From CAJMGO01 sp900557305 (GTDB lineage: Bacteria; Bacillota_I; Bacilli_A; RF39; UBA660), in assembly GCA_905212975.1 (NCBI GenBank), contig CAJMGO010000005.1:1-64000 (forward strand): 64,000 bases of DNA, written 5' to 3'. The position numbers and the translations under genes are program-made. Below the pieces are notes generated by a model that searched no databases, was not told the DNA's origin, and saw only the letters and a list, made by a program, of their open reading frames with translations. Of the stretch, positions 61,431 through 64,000 are shown piece by piece (position 1 is the stretch's first letter; every line of letters starts with the position of its first letter).

Positions 61431-61736
61431 CTACTTACTTTTTGCAAAAAAACCTCTAATTAAATAATATTCAAATATTATAAATAAAATTACAAATATC
61501 CATACTATAACATCATATAAAAGACCTGATGAATATTTAGCAAAAATAGATAATATGCTTTCAGGTATAAATTTATTTATTGCATCATTTAGCACTTTTA
61601 CACCTATCATATCTCCAACCACATGAATAATTCTAAAAAATATTTCTACAATACCTAAAAAATAAATAACATTTCTAAATTTTTTATAGAAAAATATTAT
61701 TAATCCAACCATTATTACTAAAATTATTAAATCCAT
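61431..61736 (-). CDS. Hypothetical small membrane protein
   Basis: This 101-residue protein has about three hydrophobic helices (about 1-16, 20-45, 66-95) and a basic end ('GFFAKSK'). Family not recognised. It lies 18 nt after sufS and may be co-transcribed with the suf genes. A terminator isolates it from rnfC. Confidence 0.65.
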   Translation of the reverse strand: MDLIILVIMVGLIIFFYKKFRNVIYFLGIVEIFFRIIHVVGDMIGVKVLNDAINKFIPESILSIFAKYSSGLLYDVIVWIFVILFIIFEYYLIRGFFAKSK

Positions 61737-61754
61737 ATAACACCTCTTATTATT

Positions 61755-62948
61755 CTATATTATTTCACTTTTTAAATTACTATTTTTTAATACTTCTATC
61801 AATTTATCGATTTCATCTTTTGTATTAAAAAATCCAAAACTAATTCTAACAGTATTTTTAACCCCTATTTCTTCTTTTAATATCTTAGAGCAATGGTTCC
61901 CTGCTCTAACACAGATATGATATTTATTTAAGTAAATTGCTAAATCCTGAGCAAATACATCTTTATAATTGAAAGCTATTATAGACCCTTTGCTATTTTC
62001 ATTATATAAAATAATGTTATCTATCTCCTTTAGTCTTTTTACAGCATATTCTTTTAAAGAAGTTTCATATTCTTCTATTTTTTCCATTCCTAAATTATTT
62101 AAATAATCAATAATACTACCAAAAGCTACAACACCTGCTATATTTGGCGTACCTGCTTCAAAACAATGTGGAATATCACTATAAACCCTAACACCATCCG
62201 ATGAAAAAGTTGCATTCATTCCACCACCAAATATAATAGGCTTCATATTATTTAATTTTTCTTCTTTTCCATATATTACACCAACTCCAGTAGGTCCATA
62301 CATTTTATGTGCCGAAAAAGCCATAAAATCAACATCTAAATCTTGAACATCAACTTTCGTATGTGCAATAGATTGAGCAGCATCAACAATTACATCTGCA
62401 CCAATAGCATGAGATAAAATAGCTATTTTTTTAATGTCTCTTTTATCTCCAATAACATTCGTAACTTGTGCAAGAGAAACTACTTTAGTTTTATTAGATA
62501 AACATGCTTTAAAATTATCTATAGTAACTAAATTGTCATCATTTAATTCTATATATTTTATGACAATACCAAGTTCGTCTTTAAGTTCATACCATTGAAG
62601 AACATTTGAGGCATGTTCACTTTTTGTTATTATAACTTCATCCCCCTTTTTTAGGATGTTTTTATAATAACCAAATATTATTTTATTTAATGAATCACTG
62701 CAGTTATTAGTAAATATAATTTCTTTACTGCTTCTTGCATTAATAAAATCTCTTACCTTTTTTCTTGTTCCTTCATACATAGTATCAACTTTTAAACTAA
62801 TATCATAATCCCCTCTATGTGCATTAGCTGAATAATGATTATAGTATTCATTGGTTGCGAAAGAAAGAATTTTAGGCTTTAATGTAGTTGCACCATTATC
62901 AAAATAAATAATGCCTGATTCTAACATTTCAAAATCATTTCTATTCAA
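61755..62948 (-). CDS. sufS: Cysteine desulfurase SufS
   Basis: This 397-residue group II PLP enzyme has 'YFDNGATTLKP', 'DVIVDAAQSIAHTKVDVQDL' (Asp/His of the cofactor pocket), the PLP lysine in 'AFSAHKMYGPTGVG' and catalytic Cys in 'CVRAGNHCSK'. It supplies sulfur for Fe-S clusters, needed here for Rnf. Confidence 0.95.
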   Translation of the reverse strand: MNRNDFEMLESGIIYFDNGATTLKPKILSFATNEYYNHYSANAHRGDYDISLKVDTMYEGTRKKVRDFINARSSKEIIFTNNCSDSLNKIIFGYYKNILKKGDEVIITKSEHASNVLQWYELKDELGIVIKYIELNDDNLVTIDNFKACLSNKTKVVSLAQVTNVIGDKRDIKKIAILSHAIGADVIVDAAQSIAHTKVDVQDLDVDFMAFSAHKMYGPTGVGVIYGKEEKLNNMKPIIFGGGMNATFSSDGVRVYSDIPHCFEAGTPNIAGVVAFGSIIDYLNNLGMEKIEEYETSLKEYAVKRLKEIDNIILYNENSKGSIIAFNYKDVFAQDLAIYLNKYHICVRAGNHCSKILKEEIGVKNTVRISFGFFNTKDEIDKLIEVLKNSNLKSEII

Positions 62949-62952
62949 TATA

Positions 62953-63738
62953 TCACCTCCAATATTTGTCTATTTTTTTTGCTACATCAATGTTATCCGT
63001 TCTTAAAAAACCTTCAAGTAATAGCTTTATAGCATCTAATTCATTTATACCTCTAGATGTCATATAAAATATTTCATCAGAATCAAATTTCCCAATATAT
63101 GCAGAATGATTAGCTACAACATCTTGCTCATCAATTATAAGAACAGGTTTTATTATGTTTTCAACATCATTCATATTTACAATTTTATTATTTTGATTCA
63201 AATTACAATTTTTAATTCCTTTATATACTATTCCGGTAACATTAAAAGTTATATTACCTTCTCCTATACTTACACCCTTATTTTTAATTTCACTTGTTGT
63301 ATCTTTAAAATTATGATATACCATAATATCATATTTTTGTTTTCCTAAACCAAGTGTTTTAAAATCATAATAAATTTTAGAATTAACTCCATTTAAATAT
63401 ATTAAATCAAGTTCTCTTACACACTTGCATTCATAAAATTTATTTATATTTAAAGTACAATTCGATTTTATATAATATTTATATTGTACCTTAATATTTT
63501 TCACATCTTTATTTATAAATAAATCCGCACATACATTATCATCTAATTCAATTGCTATATCGTACTTAGATTCACATTTACATTTAAAATCAAATTCTAT
63601 AGATGTAGATTCTCTTACAAATATGTTAATCTTAGTAACATCATATATATCAAACTTATCAGATAAACTTACAATAATTTTTTCATCACTATTTAATAAT
63701 TTAACCTCATCACATTTAATACTAATTCTATTTTTCAT
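62953..63738 (-). CDS. sufD: SufB/SufD-family scaffold protein (SufD-like)
   Basis: This 261-residue beta-helix protein has the conserved C-terminus 'VANHSAYIGKFDSDEIFYMT' and 'SRGINELDAIKLLLEGFL'. It is shorter than typical SufD (about 400), mainly at the N-terminus. It partners SufB and SufC in cluster assembly. It is 4 nt before sufS and overlaps sufC by 11 nt. Confidence 0.85.
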   Translation of the reverse strand: MKNRISIKCDEVKLLNSDEKIIVSLSDKFDIYDVTKINIFVRESTSIEFDFKCKCESKYDIAIELDDNVCADLFINKDVKNIKVQYKYYIKSNCTLNINKFYECKCVRELDLIYLNGVNSKIYYDFKTLGLGKQKYDIMVYHNFKDTTSEIKNKGVSIGEGNITFNVTGIVYKGIKNCNLNQNNKIVNMNDVENIIKPVLIIDEQDVVANHSAYIGKFDSDEIFYMTSRGINELDAIKLLLEGFLRTDNIDVAKKIDKYWR

Positions 63739-64000
63739 CTATATACTTTCCATAACCATTTTCTTCAATTTCTTTTACAAGATCAAATGATGAGGTTTTA
63801 ACAATAGTGCCATTTATCATTACATGAACAAAATCAGGTTTTATATAATCAAGAAGTCTATTATAATGAGTAATTAAAAGAATAGAACTTTCACTATTAT
63901 CATAATACTCTTTAACGCTCTCACCAACAAGTTTTAAACTATCAACATCAAGCCCTGAATCAATTTCATCTAACATAATAAATGAAGGTTTCAACATATA
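63728..64000 (-). CDS. sufC: SufC ATPase, C-terminal part (cut by window edge)
   Basis: The C-terminal 90 residues of an ABC ATPase: Walker B 'FIMLDEIDSGLDVDSLKLV', H-loop 'ILLITHYNRLLDYIKP' and the SufC end 'GYGKYIDEK'. Walker A and the signature motif lie beyond position 64000. It is the energising subunit of the SufBCD complex. Confidence 0.93.
   Translation of the reverse strand, partial: YMLKPSFIMLDEIDSGLDVDSLKLVGESVKEYYDNSESSILLITHYNRLLDYIKPDFVHVMINGTIVKTSSFDLVKEIEENGYGKYIDEK

Noticed and set aside
1..64000. CRISPR array, toxin-antitoxin pair or restriction system
   Set aside because: No regularly spaced repeats, Cas, restriction or recognisable toxin-antitoxin genes were seen; AT-rich runs give only random short repeats.

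Overview
The window is very AT-rich DNA with short intergenic gaps, GGAGG-type ribosome binding sites and UGA used as a normal stop. It encodes endospore genes (spoIVB, sigG, a ylmC-like gene, gpr, spoIIM, ylbJ), a D-Ala-D-Ala ligase, a low-GC Gram-positive housekeeping set (nusB-xseAB, dnaG-sigA-trmK, rimM-trmD-rplS) and an Rnf ion-pumping complex. This fits an uncultured anaerobic, walled, probably spore-forming member of the Bacillota (Bacilli / RF39-like gut lineages). The exact taxon is inference. No rRNA, CRISPR array, prophage or intact transposon was seen.

Layout. 0.2-3.2 kb: nusB-xseA-xseB and spoIVB. 3.2-6.2 kb: a methyltransferase, sigG, a PRC-barrel sporulation protein and a lipid-type glycosyltransferase. 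6.3-10.2 kb: apbE, a NusG_II-like protein and a Gx-type membrane protein, followed by a two-component pair. 10.3-16.4 kb: cdsA-rseP-deoD, two M16 peptidase-like genes and holA. 16.4-19 kb: a type IV pilus/ComG-type ATPase divergent from two pseudopilins. 19-25.6 kb: ylbJ, a transglutaminase-like protein, rpsT, gpr, spoIIM, mnmA, a regulator and several micro-ORFs. 25.6-27.7 kb: a ZIP transporter, two orphans and a decayed XRE-type regulator. 27.7-32.7 kb: a SipW/TasA-like cluster with a DUF5305-like protein and an unusual hybrid histidine kinase. 32.8-39.5 kb: dps, phosphohexomutase, xer recombinase, ddl, a hydrolase, khpA-rpsP and rarA. 40-43 kb: prepilin peptidase and a giant PilC/GspF. 43-47 kb: a YqfQ-like protein, trmK, sigA and dnaG. 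47-52 kb: an accessory stretch with a tRNA-Met attachment scar. 52-57 kb: lepB, rplS, trmD, rimM, an SPOUT methyltransferase, two more pseudopilins and frr. 57-61.3 kb: a remodelled rnf operon. 61.4-64 kb: an orphan membrane protein and sufS-sufD-sufC, the last cut by the window edge.

How the genes work together. The pilus/pseudopilus machine is scattered over four loci but nearly complete (ATPase, platform, prepilin peptidase, four pseudopilins). The Rnf complex and its flavin-loading enzyme ApbE are both present about 50 kb apart. Sporulation control is visible in the DNA: sigG and a 45-codon cysteine-rich gene share a sigma-G-like promoter of identical geometry, and spoIIM has a close match to a sigma-E promoter. 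The most unusual loci are the rnf operon (RnfD-RnfG fusion, minimal RnfB, two membrane micro-ORFs), the coiled-coil-extended PilC, the SipW cluster, and the tRNA-Met direct repeat that marks an excised or decayed integrative element.
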